Source of the DNA: Myoxocephalus aenaeus
Taxonomy: Eukaryota > Chordata > Actinopteri > Perciformes > Cottidae
Direction of reading: 5' to 3'
NCBI GenBank assembly: GCA_038501785.1
Contig: JBAMJR010000262.1
Coordinates: 62,001 to 126,000, forward strand
Length of the DNA stretch: 64,000 bases
The notes below the pieces were generated by a model. It ran no database searches and was not told the origin of the DNA. It saw only the letters and a program-made list of their open reading frames with translations. Made by a program: the position numbers and the translations under genes. The stretch's first letter is position 1; each line of letters starts with the position of its first letter. Of this stretch, positions 40,423 through 48,439 are shown one piece after another.

Positions 40423-42783
40423 TCATGCGGAGGAAGTTGGACGAAGAACCACCCCCAGTGGGTGAGGGGTGGCAACGTTCACCCTGTAGTATCTGGTGAA
40501 CGTGCTTGGTGATGCCCATGAGGCAGCAGCACATATATCCTCCATGGGCACACCTCTCATGGTTGCCCATGACGTGGAGACACTCCTGGTAGAGTGGCCC
40601 CTCACTCCGGATGGCAGCGCACGGCCACTAGCTCTGTAGGCACAGGCAATGGCCTCCACTATCCAGTGGGACAGGCGCTGTTTAGAAAGGGCACGGCCCT
40701 TCCTAGGTCCACCATAGCAGACGAAAAGCTGCTCCGACCGCCGTATGCCTGCGGTGGCCTCGACGTAGGCTCTTAGGGCCCGCACCGGGCACAGCAGCCC
40801 CGACCTCTCCTCCCCCACTGGAGGGTCAAACTGTGCGAGCTGGATAGGTTGGTTGAGGTACGAGCGTGTCAGCACCTTTGGAAGGAATGCTGTATTAGGC
40901 CACAGTGTGACGCCAGAGCCGTCTGGGTTCCACCTTAGACAGGATTCGCTCACCGACAGGGCGTGTAGCTCGCCTACTCGTTTTGCCGAAGTGATGGCCA
41001 GGAGAAAGACTGTCTTTGCTGACAGCCATCGCAGCTTTGCCTCTGTCAGGGGCTCAAAGGGAGGTGAACATAGGGTGTCCAGCACCACGGACAAGTCCCA
41101 TGGAGGAGCCCTCGGGGTGCTCGGAGGTCGCAGTCGGCGAGCCCCCTTTAAGAAGAGGGACACAAGCTTGTGGCTCCCTACAGTGCCGTTGTCGATTTTA
41201 GCATGCTGGCATGAGACAGCAGCCACGTAGACCCTTAGGGTAGAGGGAGACCGGCCCTTATCCAGGAGGGACTGCAGGAACTCGAGTACAGTCTGCACTG
41301 GGCACTGTACTGGGTCCATGTTGTGAACCCCACACCAGTCAGAAAATAGTCTCCATCTACACTCGTACTGTAGACGGGTAGATGGCGCTCTGGCATTCAG
41401 AATAGTCCTCCTGACTGGTTCTGTGCAGCTGCTTAGCAGCCGGTCGGGCCCTGCAACGGCCAGGCCCATAGTTGCAGGCGGCTGGGGTCGGGATGCCAGA
41501 TCCGACCCCCTAGCTGCGATAGGAGATCCCTCCTGTCGGGGAGGCGCCATGGCGTCCCGCAGCAGAGTCTGTGCAGCAGAGGAAACCAAGTCCTGGCGGG
41601 CCATAAGGGGGCCACCAGCACCAGCCTGTGGCCCTGCTGAAGAACCCTGAGGAGCGTTGGCAAGATCAGGGGAAATGGAGGGAAAGCATAAAGGAGGCCC
41701 TCTGGCCATGTGTGAGCCAAGGCATCTTGACCCAGAGGACTGGTCCTCTCCATCAGGGAGAACCAGTGGGGGCAGTGGGTTGATATCTCTGAGGCAAAGA
41801 GATCCACCTGTGCTCTGCCGAAGAGGCCCCAGATGCTCTGCACGACCTCTGGATGGAGACGCCACTCCCCCGGTGGGGGCTTGTGACGGGAGAGGGAGTC
41901 TGCGACCTGGTTCCGTTCTCCCGGTAGATACATCGCCCGAAGGCTGGTCAAGCGAGGGGCTGCCCAGGTCAGAAGGGCTCGGGAAACCCGTAGCAGTCCT
42001 GCTGACCTGGTGCCCCCCTGGTGGTTTATGTGGAACACGGTCGAGGTGTTGTCCGACCGAACAAGTACATGTCTCCCTCTCAAGTGAGGCAAGAAGTGTT
42101 TGAGCGCTAGGTGCACTGCCTGCAGCTCCAGAACATTGATATGCTCCATGTGGTCCTGAGCGGACCACTGCCCCTGAGCAGTCCTGTTCTGCCACACTGC
42201 GCCCCACCCTGAGAGGCAGGCGTCTGTCGTGACGACCTCCCGACGGGATGGGACCACGCCCATGGGAACACCCCCTGACAGGTATGCTCTCTTCCTCCAT
42301 GGGGAGAGAGCGAGAAGGCACTGTTGTGACACCTCTATTGCTCTGTTCCTGTGGCGCCTGGCGTCCAAGCGAAAGCTGTTCAGCCATCTCTGCAAGGGGC
42401 GCAACGACAGCAGGCCCAAGGGAACGACAGCCGAGGCTGCTGTCAATTTGCCTAATAGGCAAAGAAAACGGATGTAGGGCAAACGCCTGCCCCCTCGGAA
42501 GAGGGGAAGGCTGCGGAGGATGTCGTCCACACGCTGGGGCGACGGACAGGCTCTCATAGTGGCCGCGTCCAGAGCTAGCCCGATAAAGGTTATGCTCTGA
42601 GAAGGGCTCAGAGAGCTCTTCTCCCTGTTTACCCTGAGGCCCCACAGGGCCACATGAGACAGAAGGCGAGCGGTGTCCTGTGCAGCCTGAACCCGGGATG
42701 GCGCGCAGATCAGCCAATCGTCCAGGTACGGCAATATCTTCATGCCCTGCGATTGCAGGGGAAGAAGGGCAGCGGCGACACAC
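40423..42783 (-). CDS. DIRS tyrosine recombinase (YR) ORF
   Basis: The open frame spans 786 codons, but only the last 340 or so make a recognisable protein. Residues about 449-786 form a tyrosine recombinase: an N-terminal core-binding part ('TRLQYECRWRLFSDWC', 'GRSPSTLRVYVAAV') and a catalytic domain with Arg602 in 'AKRVGELHAL', His730 and Arg733 in 'GHSTRS', Trp756 and the nucleophile Tyr765 or Tyr766 in 'TFTRYY'. The set R-H-R-W-Y is complete. The enzyme would integrate the circular DNA copy. Codons 1 to about 450 overlap the RT/RNase H frame, are Gly/Pro/Ser-rich and resemble no domain, so the real start is unknown. It may be an internal Met near 41505 or a ribosomal event near the RT stop at 41433. 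The YR domain starts almost exactly where the RT ORF ends. Confidence 0.9.
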   Translation of the reverse strand: MCRRCPSSPAIAGHEDIAVPGRLADLRAIPGSGCTGHRSPSVSCGPVGPQGKQGEELSEPFSEHNLYRASSGRGHYESLSVAPACGRHPPQPSPLPRGQAFALHPFSLPIRQIDSSLGCRSLGPAVVAPLAEMAEQLSLGRQAPQEQSNRGVTTVPSRSLPMEEESIPVRGCSHGRGPIPSGGRHDRRLPLRVGRSVAEQDCSGAVVRSGPHGAYQCSGAAGSAPSAQTLLASLERETCTCSVGQHLDRVPHKPPGGHQVSRTATGFPSPSDLGSPSLDQPSGDVSTGRTEPGRRLPLPSQAPTGGVASPSRGRAEHLGPLRQSTGGSLCLRDINPLPPLVLPDGEDQSSGSRCLGSHMARGPPLCFPSISPDLANAPQGSSAGPQAGAGGPLMARQDLVSSAAQTLLRDAMAPPRQEGSPIAARGSDLASRPQPPATMGLAVAGPDRLLSSCTEPVRRTILNARAPSTRLQYECRWRLFSDWCGVHNMDPVQCPVQTVLEFLQSLLDKGRSPSTLRVYVAAVSCQHAKIDNGTVGSHKLVSLFLKGARRLRPPSTPRAPPWDLSVVLDTLCSPPFEPLTEAKLRWLSAKTVFLLAITSAKRVGELHALSVSESCLRWNPDGSGVTLWPNTAFLPKVLTRSYLNQPIQLAQFDPPVGEERSGLLCPVRALRAYVEATAGIRRSEQLFVCYGGPRKGRALSKQRLSHWIVEAIACAYRASGRALPSGVRGHSTRSVSTSWATMRGVPMEDICAAASWASPSTFTRYYRVNVATPHPLGVVLRPTSSA

Positions 42784-43517
42784 CTCGTAAACACTCGTGG
42801 GGAGAGGGAGAGTCCGAATGGAAGTACCCTGAACTGAAAACAGCGGCCCTGAAAGGCAAAACGAAGGTACTGTCTGTGGTGAGGCACAATGGGGACATGA
42901 AAATAAGCATCCCTCAAGTCGACCGACGTGAACCAGTCTCCCCTGGAGACGGCACGAAGGACACCTGCTGTGCTCAGCATGTGAAATGGTAAGACCTTCA
43001 GGAACTTGTTTAGTCCCCTCAGGTCTAGGACTGGGCGCAGTCCGCCGTTCTTCTTCCTTACGAGGAAGTAGGTTGAGTAGAACCCCCCGGGTTGTAGCTG
43101 GGGGTCCACCACCTCGATTGCGCCCTTGGTCAGGAGCACGGCTAACTCCTGGCTCAGGGCTAGGGCCTTCGCCGGGTCGGTGATGGTAGTCATCTTGACC
43201 CAGCTGAAGGTTGGGGGCCGGCGTCGGAATTGCAGCCTGTACCCCTGGGTTAGGGTGGAAACCACCCAGGGGTCTGGGGCATGAGCTGCCCAGTAGCTGA
43301 CCTGCTGCTGGGAGAAATAACCGACAGCCGGCCCGGGGATCTCAGGCCCTGCCCCCCCTGCCCCTTGAGGCTCTGGGGGGGCGACCACTAGTCCCCCGGC
43401 CCAGGGGTTGCCTGGGGGGAACGCGGGAATAGTCGCGTTGGGAGCGGATCGGCCTCTCCACGGGGTGCTGAGCCCGTTGGTGGCTACTGGGGCGAGCTGG
43501 GGGCCGAAAATGGCCAC
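41433..43517 (-). CDS. DIRS reverse transcriptase-RNase H-methyltransferase-like polyprotein
   Basis: 694 codons. Reverse transcriptase spans about residues 125-320, with 'LVRKKNGGLRPVLDLRGLN', the first catalytic Asp200 in 'FTSVDLRDAYFH', 'LPFGLSLSP' and the catalytic YLDD at 264-267. RNase H spans about 428-545, with the acidic set Asp432 ('TTDACLSGWG'), Glu464 ('NVLELQAV'), Asp489 ('RSDNTS') and Asp540 ('VADSLSR'). Residues about 570-650 match the DAM-like methyltransferase region of DIRS elements: 'VDLFAS' (571-576), 'YAFPPF' (610-615) and 'LVLVAPLWP'. It copies the element RNA into DNA. The first Met (43517) lies inside gag, and the frame is +1 relative to gag, so translation by frameshift or reinitiation is likely. 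No stops or missing catalytic residues were seen. Length and domain order are normal for the family. Confidence 0.93.
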   Translation of the reverse strand: MAIFGPQLAPVATNGLSTPWRGRSAPNATIPAFPPGNPWAGGLVVAPPEPQGAGGAGPEIPGPAVGYFSQQQVSYWAAHAPDPWVVSTLTQGYRLQFRRRPPTFSWVKMTTITDPAKALALSQELAVLLTKGAIEVVDPQLQPGGFYSTYFLVRKKNGGLRPVLDLRGLNKFLKVLPFHMLSTAGVLRAVSRGDWFTSVDLRDAYFHVPIVPHHRQYLRFAFQGRCFQFRVLPFGLSLSPRVFTRCVAAALLPLQSQGMKILPYLDDWLICAPSRVQAAQDTARLLSHVALWGLRVNREKSSLSPSQSITFIGLALDAATMRACPSPQRVDDILRSLPLFRGGRRLPYIRFLCLLGKLTAASAVVPLGLLSLRPLQRWLNSFRLDARRHRNRAIEVSQQCLLALSPWRKRAYLSGGVPMGVVPSRREVVTTDACLSGWGAVWQNRTAQGQWSAQDHMEHINVLELQAVHLALKHFLPHLRGRHVLVRSDNTSTVFHINHQGGTRSAGLLRVSRALLTWAAPRLTSLRAMYLPGERNQVADSLSRHKPPPGEWRLHPEVVQSIWGLFGRAQVDLFASEISTHCPHWFSLMERTSPLGQDALAHTWPEGLLYAFPPFPLILPTLLRVLQQGHRLVLVAPLWPARTWFPLLHRLCCGTPWRLPDRRDLLSQLGGRIWHPDPSRLQLWAWPLQGPTGC

Positions 43518-44835
43518 GGGAGGCCGCCCTGGTTCTGCGGGGTGCGGTTATGTCCCTGCGAAGGCCAGAGAACTGCTGCCTGGTCTGAACGGCCTGCACA
43601 GTCCGCTGAAGCGCCTGTAGAGCAGCTGAGCCGAACAGCTCCCCGGGTTCAACTGGGACAGCACGGAGGGTCCTCCTACATGTCTCCGACAGGGGTGACT
43701 GCGCCAGCCAGACCTGGCGGCTGGTCTGAACTAGGGTGGACATCAGGCGCCCGAGTTCCCGTGACATGAGTGCAAACGCCTGCAGTGACGCATCACTGAG
43801 GCTGGTGGTAGAAGCGTCGACCGTAGCCTGCTGCAGAGACACTGAGAGACCAAGCATGAGATGGGAGAGTGAGTTACCAATACGACCCATGCGTGCCGCC
43901 GTCTTGTAAGCCTGGGAGAGCAGGTCATCTGTGACCCGACATTGGGGTCGAGGGCACCTAGCACTCGGCCTCAGATTCTCCTCGGGAGAAACTATGAGGG
44001 ACGCAATAGCCGGCTCGATGGGTGGCATGCCCTCCAGGCCCCATTTTGCCGCGTCCTGCATGGACGCCAGGGTTCGGCCATCCGCTGGGAGACGGGAGAG
44101 AGTACTGGTGTCTCTCCAGCACGCATGCAACTCCCTCAGATACTCCTCAGAGGGAGGGACAGAGAAGGTGGCAGGGGTGGGAACGTGCCTGAAGAAGGCA
44201 CTAGCAGGTGGGGGCTCCGGCTGCTGCATCTCCAACTGCAGGCGTGCAAGTGCCATGCGAATGACGGACCCCATAGAGCCGTCGACTGCCCCCTCCGACG
44301 GAGTATGGCCTGAGGCCCGGGAACTAGGCCCGGAAGCATGGGAGGACCGCTCGTCACCGTACTCGGTAAAGAAATTGGTGGACGCCGCCAGTGACATCAT
44401 GTCCTCCTCCGGGACCGGCTCAGCCGCAGATGGATCTGATCCCCCAGTCTCCTCCGCACTAGGGTGGAGGGCCAGGAGAAGCGACTTCACCTGAGCTAGC
44501 TCGGCGGCTAACAGATCCACCTTCGACGCTAACTTTGCAGATTTAGCCCTCTTGGGGGCAGCCCCTGCGGCTCCCGTCGGCCGGCGTCTGCCCCGGGTAG
44601 GTTGGGCTGGCTCCGGCTGCCCTGATGGGGGGAGGTCCGCCCCACCCCTCAGGTGCCCTACCATGGCCAATCTAGCGGCCCTTACTGCGTAAGGCATAAT
44701 GCCGCAGTTCATACATGGGTTCTCCGAGAGACCCTCCCTCAGGTGCTCGAGGCCGAGGCAGGAGGGGCAAAGGTCATGGCCGTCTTCAGGCTGAAGAGGA
44801 GCCATACAGGTCCTACAGCCGGCAGGGTTAAACAT
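43342..44835 (-). CDS. DIRS gag-like protein
   Basis: 497 codons beginning 'MFNPAGCRTC'. The N-terminus has a cluster of Cys and His (C7, C10, H20, C23, C26, H31, C41, C44) that could bind zinc. After it come a basic, Lys/Ala-rich stretch ('AAPKRAKSAKLASK', about 91-104), an acidic Ser-rich middle, a helical-looking core (about 300-400) and a C-terminus rich in Arg, Gly and Pro ('RPPRASRGRGGRA'), suited to RNA binding. It is the first ORF of the element, upstream of RT and overlapping it by 176 bases, which is the position of DIRS gag. It presumably packages the element RNA. Its sequence is not conserved enough for me to assign folds; the call rests on position, Cys/His cluster and RNA-binding tail. 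Confidence 0.82.
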   Translation of the reverse strand: MFNPAGCRTCMAPLQPEDGHDLCPSCLGLEHLREGLSENPCMNCGIMPYAVRAARLAMVGHLRGGADLPPSGQPEPAQPTRGRRRPTGAAGAAPKRAKSAKLASKVDLLAAELAQVKSLLLALHPSAEETGGSDPSAAEPVPEEDMMSLAASTNFFTEYGDERSSHASGPSSRASGHTPSEGAVDGSMGSVIRMALARLQLEMQQPEPPPASAFFRHVPTPATFSVPPSEEYLRELHACWRDTSTLSRLPADGRTLASMQDAAKWGLEGMPPIEPAIASLIVSPEENLRPSARCPRPQCRVTDDLLSQAYKTAARMGRIGNSLSHLMLGLSVSLQQATVDASTTSLSDASLQAFALMSRELGRLMSTLVQTSRQVWLAQSPLSETCRRTLRAVPVEPGELFGSAALQALQRTVQAVQTRQQFSGLRRDITAPRRTRAASRGHFRPPARPSSHQRAQHPVERPIRSQRDYSRVPPRQPLGRGTSGRPPRASRGRGGRA

Positions 44836-44869
44836 AACCAGCGCTTAGCCACCAGGCGCTCTGCAATTA

Positions 44870-45985
44870 TTGCCTCTGTGGAGACCGGTCCTGTGGCAAC
44901 AGGACAGACAGTCTGTCTAGTGGGGGGGAGCTCTTCGAGCACTCTCCTCACCAGTACAGTAGCTGTGGCTCCTGGCGTCCTAGCAGCGAGCTACAGTGGG
45001 CTTTTTTAGCACTGTGCTACTGTGGAGGACGGTCCTGTGGCGAGAGGACGGCACAGCCCGACTTAGTTAGGGGGAGCGAGAACACTCTCTTCACCAGTAC
45101 GGCAACTGTGATTCCTGGCGTCCTGTCAGTCAGCTACAGCGCCTGAGCGCTGTGCTACTGTGGAGGCCGGTCCTGTGGCGACGAGACAGGCACAGGCTGT
45201 CTAGTGGGGGGGAGCGAGGACACTCTCTTCACCAGTACAGTCGCTGTGGCTCTTGGCGTCCTAGCAGTGAGCTACAGCGGGAGCACTGTGCTACTGTGGA
45301 GGCCGGTCCCGTGGCGAGAGGACGGCACAGCCCGACTTAGTTAGGGGGAGCGAGAACACTCTCTTCACCAGTACGGCAACTGTGATTCCTGGCGTCCTAG
45401 CAGTCAGCTACAACGCCTGAGCGCTGTGCTACTGTGGAGGCCGGTCCTGTGGCGACGGGACAGACACAGGCTGTCTAGTGGGGGGGAGCGAGGACACTCT
45501 CTTCACCAGTACAGTCGCTGTGACTCTTGGCGTCCTAGCAGTCAGCTACAGCGCTTCCTTCCGGAGCACTGCGCCACTGTGGAGGCTGGTCCCGTGGCGC
45601 TAGGACAGGCACAGCCTGACTTGGTTAGGGGGAGCGAGAACACTCTCTTCACCAGTACAGCAACTGTGACTCTTGGCGTCCTAACAGTCAGCTACAGCGG
45701 GAGCACTGTGCTACTGTGGAGGCCGGTCCTGTGGCGACAGGACAGCCACAGTCTGTATAGTGGGGGGAAGCGAGAGCACTCTCTTCACTAATACAGTAGC
45801 TGTGGCTCCTGGCGTCCTAGCAGTCAGCTACAGCGGACTAGCGCTGCGCTACTGTGGATGCCTGTCCTGTGGCGAGAGGACGGCACAGCCCGACCCAGTG
45901 GGGGGGGGGGAGCGAGAGCCCCTCCTCACCAGTACGGCAACTGTGATTCCTGGTGTCCTAACAGTCACTACAGCGGGCCTGTGTA
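44870..45985 (-). repeat. Tandem array of eight ~137-bp units in the DIRS leader
   Basis: Units start near 44870, 45013, 45151, 45287, 45425, 45570, 45707 and 45845, each opening with a variant of 'tgtgctactgtggagg' and closing in 'gcgtcctagcagtcagctac'. They are 136-145 bp long. Two subtypes alternate strictly, A-B-A-B-A-B-A-B. Type A has 'acaggctgtctagtgggggg' or a close variant; type B has 'cacagcccgacttagttagg' or a variant. The effective period is therefore a dimer of about 275 bp in four copies. The array lies between the 5' inverted repeat and the gag start, so it would be 5' UTR of the element RNA. Short frames within it are shadows. Confidence 0.92.
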
Positions 45986-45992
45986 ACTGTGG

Positions 45993-46001
45993 ACTTACCT
46001 G
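45993..46001 (-). promoter_or_regulatory. Consensus 5' splice donor in the DIRS leader
   Basis: On the minus strand the sequence reads 'cag|gtaagt', a perfect vertebrate donor, immediately before the tandem array. Candidate acceptors follow in the array: the type A units read 'ctcccccccactag' on this strand, a pyrimidine tract followed by AG. A spliced leader that removes the array before gag is plausible, but not shown. Confidence 0.45.
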
Positions 46002-46078
46002 AAAGCCGGCCGCGACGGTGTAGCATCTAGCATCACCGAGCGGGCGCGCTCTCGTTAGCAGTCCCCTAATTAGCCGGC

Positions 46079-46094
46079 GCGCTCCGCGGAGCGC
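46079..46094. repeat. 16-bp perfect GC palindrome in the DIRS leader
   Basis: 'gcgctccgcggagcgc' is a perfect palindrome in a CpG-dense part of the 5' leader (about 46005-46130). This CpG-rich block may be part of the element promoter. Confidence 0.6.
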
Positions 46095-46401
46095 TCCGCT
46101 AACGCGGGATCTGCTGCTCCTGTAGGAAACAGTGTCAACGATCTCACCCGGTGATGCTTCACGGTGTGAAGACTGCAAACCCAGCGATGACCGAAGGTAG
46201 GAACGCCGCTCGGCTCGATGGTCCGAGCGTGGAAGCGTCCCGTTTCCTCTTAGGAGGTTGTAGCTGTCGCAGCCTTTGGAGGGCGAGGGACCCGCGGCTC
46301 CGACCGGTGGTCGCAAGGCTACAGGCGACGAGCTCTTTCTACAAGTTCAGCTCCAGCTGATGCTAACAAACTAGTTAGCCTGCGCAGCGAGAAGATGAAA
46401 G

Positions 46402-46545
46402 AGAACCGAGCTCGGGATGATGCCGGAAGTTATACCCGGCTGGGGGTCACCCGAGGTCACACACGTGACTTTGTTGTTATAATTACTCGAACTGCGCAAG
46501 CGCGATATTGAACATATCCAGTGTGAAACACTGCCTCTGGCGGTC
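46402..46545. repeat. DIRS inverted terminal repeat, right
   Basis: The reverse complement matches 40083-40226 over all 144 bp. Outer to it, 46546-46563 ('agtaaggatgaaatagaa') is end-specific and reappears in the ICR. In element sense this is the 5' end. Confidence 0.95.
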
Positions 46546-48398
46546 AGTAAGGATGAAATAGAACCCCGGGGAGCAACGCTAGCATAGATGACGGTCATTT
46601 ACTATAATAATAAAACAAAAAAACAATAATTTAAGTACAACATCATAGACAGACTAATTACTCTACTGATAACACACAAAGGAGGCTTAAGGGACATTTC
46701 CCCACCTGAAGGAATACAATTAAAAACAAAAAGTCCACGGCCACCCGAAGAACACGTAACACTATAATACAACCCACCTATGGACGATCGTGTGCCTTTT
46801 TCCTCAAATAGAAATGGTTTAAATTTAATTGGGGTGGTGTCTGTAAACATGCAAAACAACATGCATCCATATGAAATAACACATGCAAGTCAGTAAACAA
46901 TTGTTGTAGAAATATCCTCTGTACAACACTTTGCAAACACGCTGACCAGATTTCCCATCTCTCCATTGAGTGCTCAGCCCTCTGCAGTGTCCGTGCAGAC
47001 CGCCGCTCTTTGTTTTATTCACCGGTTCGTGGTGCAGCCCGTCTATTAGAAACATCCCTGCCAACCTCTGCCAAATTAGAGCCTTTAATTGCTGTTACAT
47101 TTTGTGGCTTGGAGTCAATGTGTTTCCTCTTCTCAAGCTGTTTGACTTTGAACATTAAAAAAGTCCCACTTTCAAACATCTAGGTTTTTTTTTAGTTTTT
47201 TTTTTTACAACATTTCATAAATTTAAGTTTCCATCAAAGCCTCGAGGCAGGAAATGAGGCCTTAGACTTGATTTCCTCTCTCCCTCACCAATGTGCTTAC
47301 AGTAGGACTCTTATTTGTTGTTTGTGGTGATGTTAATTTCCTGCTTGCTTTTAAGGGTCCTCTCTTGTCCCACATTGTCTTTCGTTCCTCGCTATCAGTC
47401 TCGGGGTGAAAGCGCCGTAACTTGTTAAAAACAGGTGTGCGGGCCCTTCGCGTTCAGTTTGCGTGGACCTGTTTAAGGTTTCTTTGGCTTTCCATCACCG
47501 TGCAAACGGCATTATCAAATGGAAGCTGTGAGTAAGTGGGGCTACGCTGGGTGGGCAGCACTTGGCAGCACTTGGCAGCACATTTCAGCCTTGGCACCCC
47601 GCAGGCAGAAACAGGCCGTAAACATTAAGGGTGGCTCCCCCAATGATTTCAGCTGGTCGACGGCCAAACACACCTCTTTCCTTAAATGATGCACTTTCTC
47701 AAGTTCTCGCCGTTGAATGACGGATTCAAATGCTTTTATCTTGACTTTCCTTTCCTGCTGGATGATAGTTCAAAGTCAAATTTGCATTAAAAAGCTTTTT
47801 TTTGTGTGCTATTCTGGAACATGAGGCGTTCCTCGTAATTATTTTGGAGGTCTCTTTTTTATGTGTTTCAGTTGTTTTATGGCTTGCATATACCTGCGTC
47901 ATTAAAAGTATTAGAGGTTTAACAGACGTATGAGAACACAAGTCGATACAAATGCCTTTCATCCGTTGGTATTGAACTCATGAGTGCATTTTTTTCATGA
48001 AATGTAATGTAATATAAGAGTAAAAATAATGGATATTACAGATTTGAAATTTGGGGGGAGAATTCCCCAATAAAGTGGAACGCATTGCTGTATTTCTGGC
48101 TGTTACTGACGTGTATTTTTCTCCTTTTCTTTTCTCCTGCTCCCGTTTCGTCCTTCCTGTGTGATGCCGTCACCTTCTTGTCCCAGGTAAGACGTGCCTT
48201 TGTTTGTTTGCTTTGTTTGTGTGTGTGTGTGTGTGTGTCCCCCGGCCCGTGTTGTCTCCTCAGCAGCTCACCGGTTTTAGACTCAGATCACTGAGTGCGA
48301 GTTTCTGTGAAACAGCGGGCCTCTCGACAGAAGCTCACATATGTGTGCCAGATGGAGGTTTTGAGCACAGTGAGAGGTGGCTGTGAGATGAATCTTAA

Positions 48399-48402
<4 letters not shown>

Positions 48403-48436
<34 letters not shown>
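48403..48436 (+). repeat. (GT)17 microsatellite
   Basis: A 34-bp GT tract. Confidence 0.93.

Positions 48437-48439
<3 letters not shown>

Larger units (their letters stand above)
40042..46563 (-). mobile_element. Complete DIRS-like (tyrosine recombinase) retrotransposon
   Basis: A GC-rich 6,522-bp element on the minus strand with the full DIRS layout: leader, gag-like ORF, RT/RNase H/methyltransferase-like ORF, an overlapping tyrosine recombinase ORF, inverted terminal repeats and an internal complementary region. The boundaries come from the sequence itself. The internal region 40271-40370 is the reverse complement of the right end (46516-46563) joined to the left end (40042-40093), as expected if the element replicates through a circle. 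One base ('c') is shared at the junction, so the left end is 40042 or 40043 and the right end is 46563 or 46564. DIRS elements insert by recombinase and leave no target duplication, and none is seen. All three frames are free of stops and the two 144-bp inverted repeats read as identical, which suggests a recent, possibly active copy. Confidence 0.95.

Noticed and set aside
40423..41450. Phage- or bacterial-type integrase
   Set aside because: The recombinase lies in an element with RT, RNase H, gag and DIRS-type end repeats in a fish genome, so it is a DIRS retrotransposon enzyme.
41657..42103. Plus-strand frames of 80-190 codons inside the DIRS element (also 43931-44494, 44653-45009 and 45426-45791)
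   Set aside because: They lie opposite the GC-rich coding frames or within the leader array and have no domains. They are shadows of the real minus-strand ORFs or of the repeats.
40042..46563. Endogenous retrovirus or LTR (Gypsy/BEL) element
   Set aside because: There are no direct LTRs, no DDE integrase, no protease and no envelope. The ends are inverted repeats and the integrating enzyme is a tyrosine recombinase.
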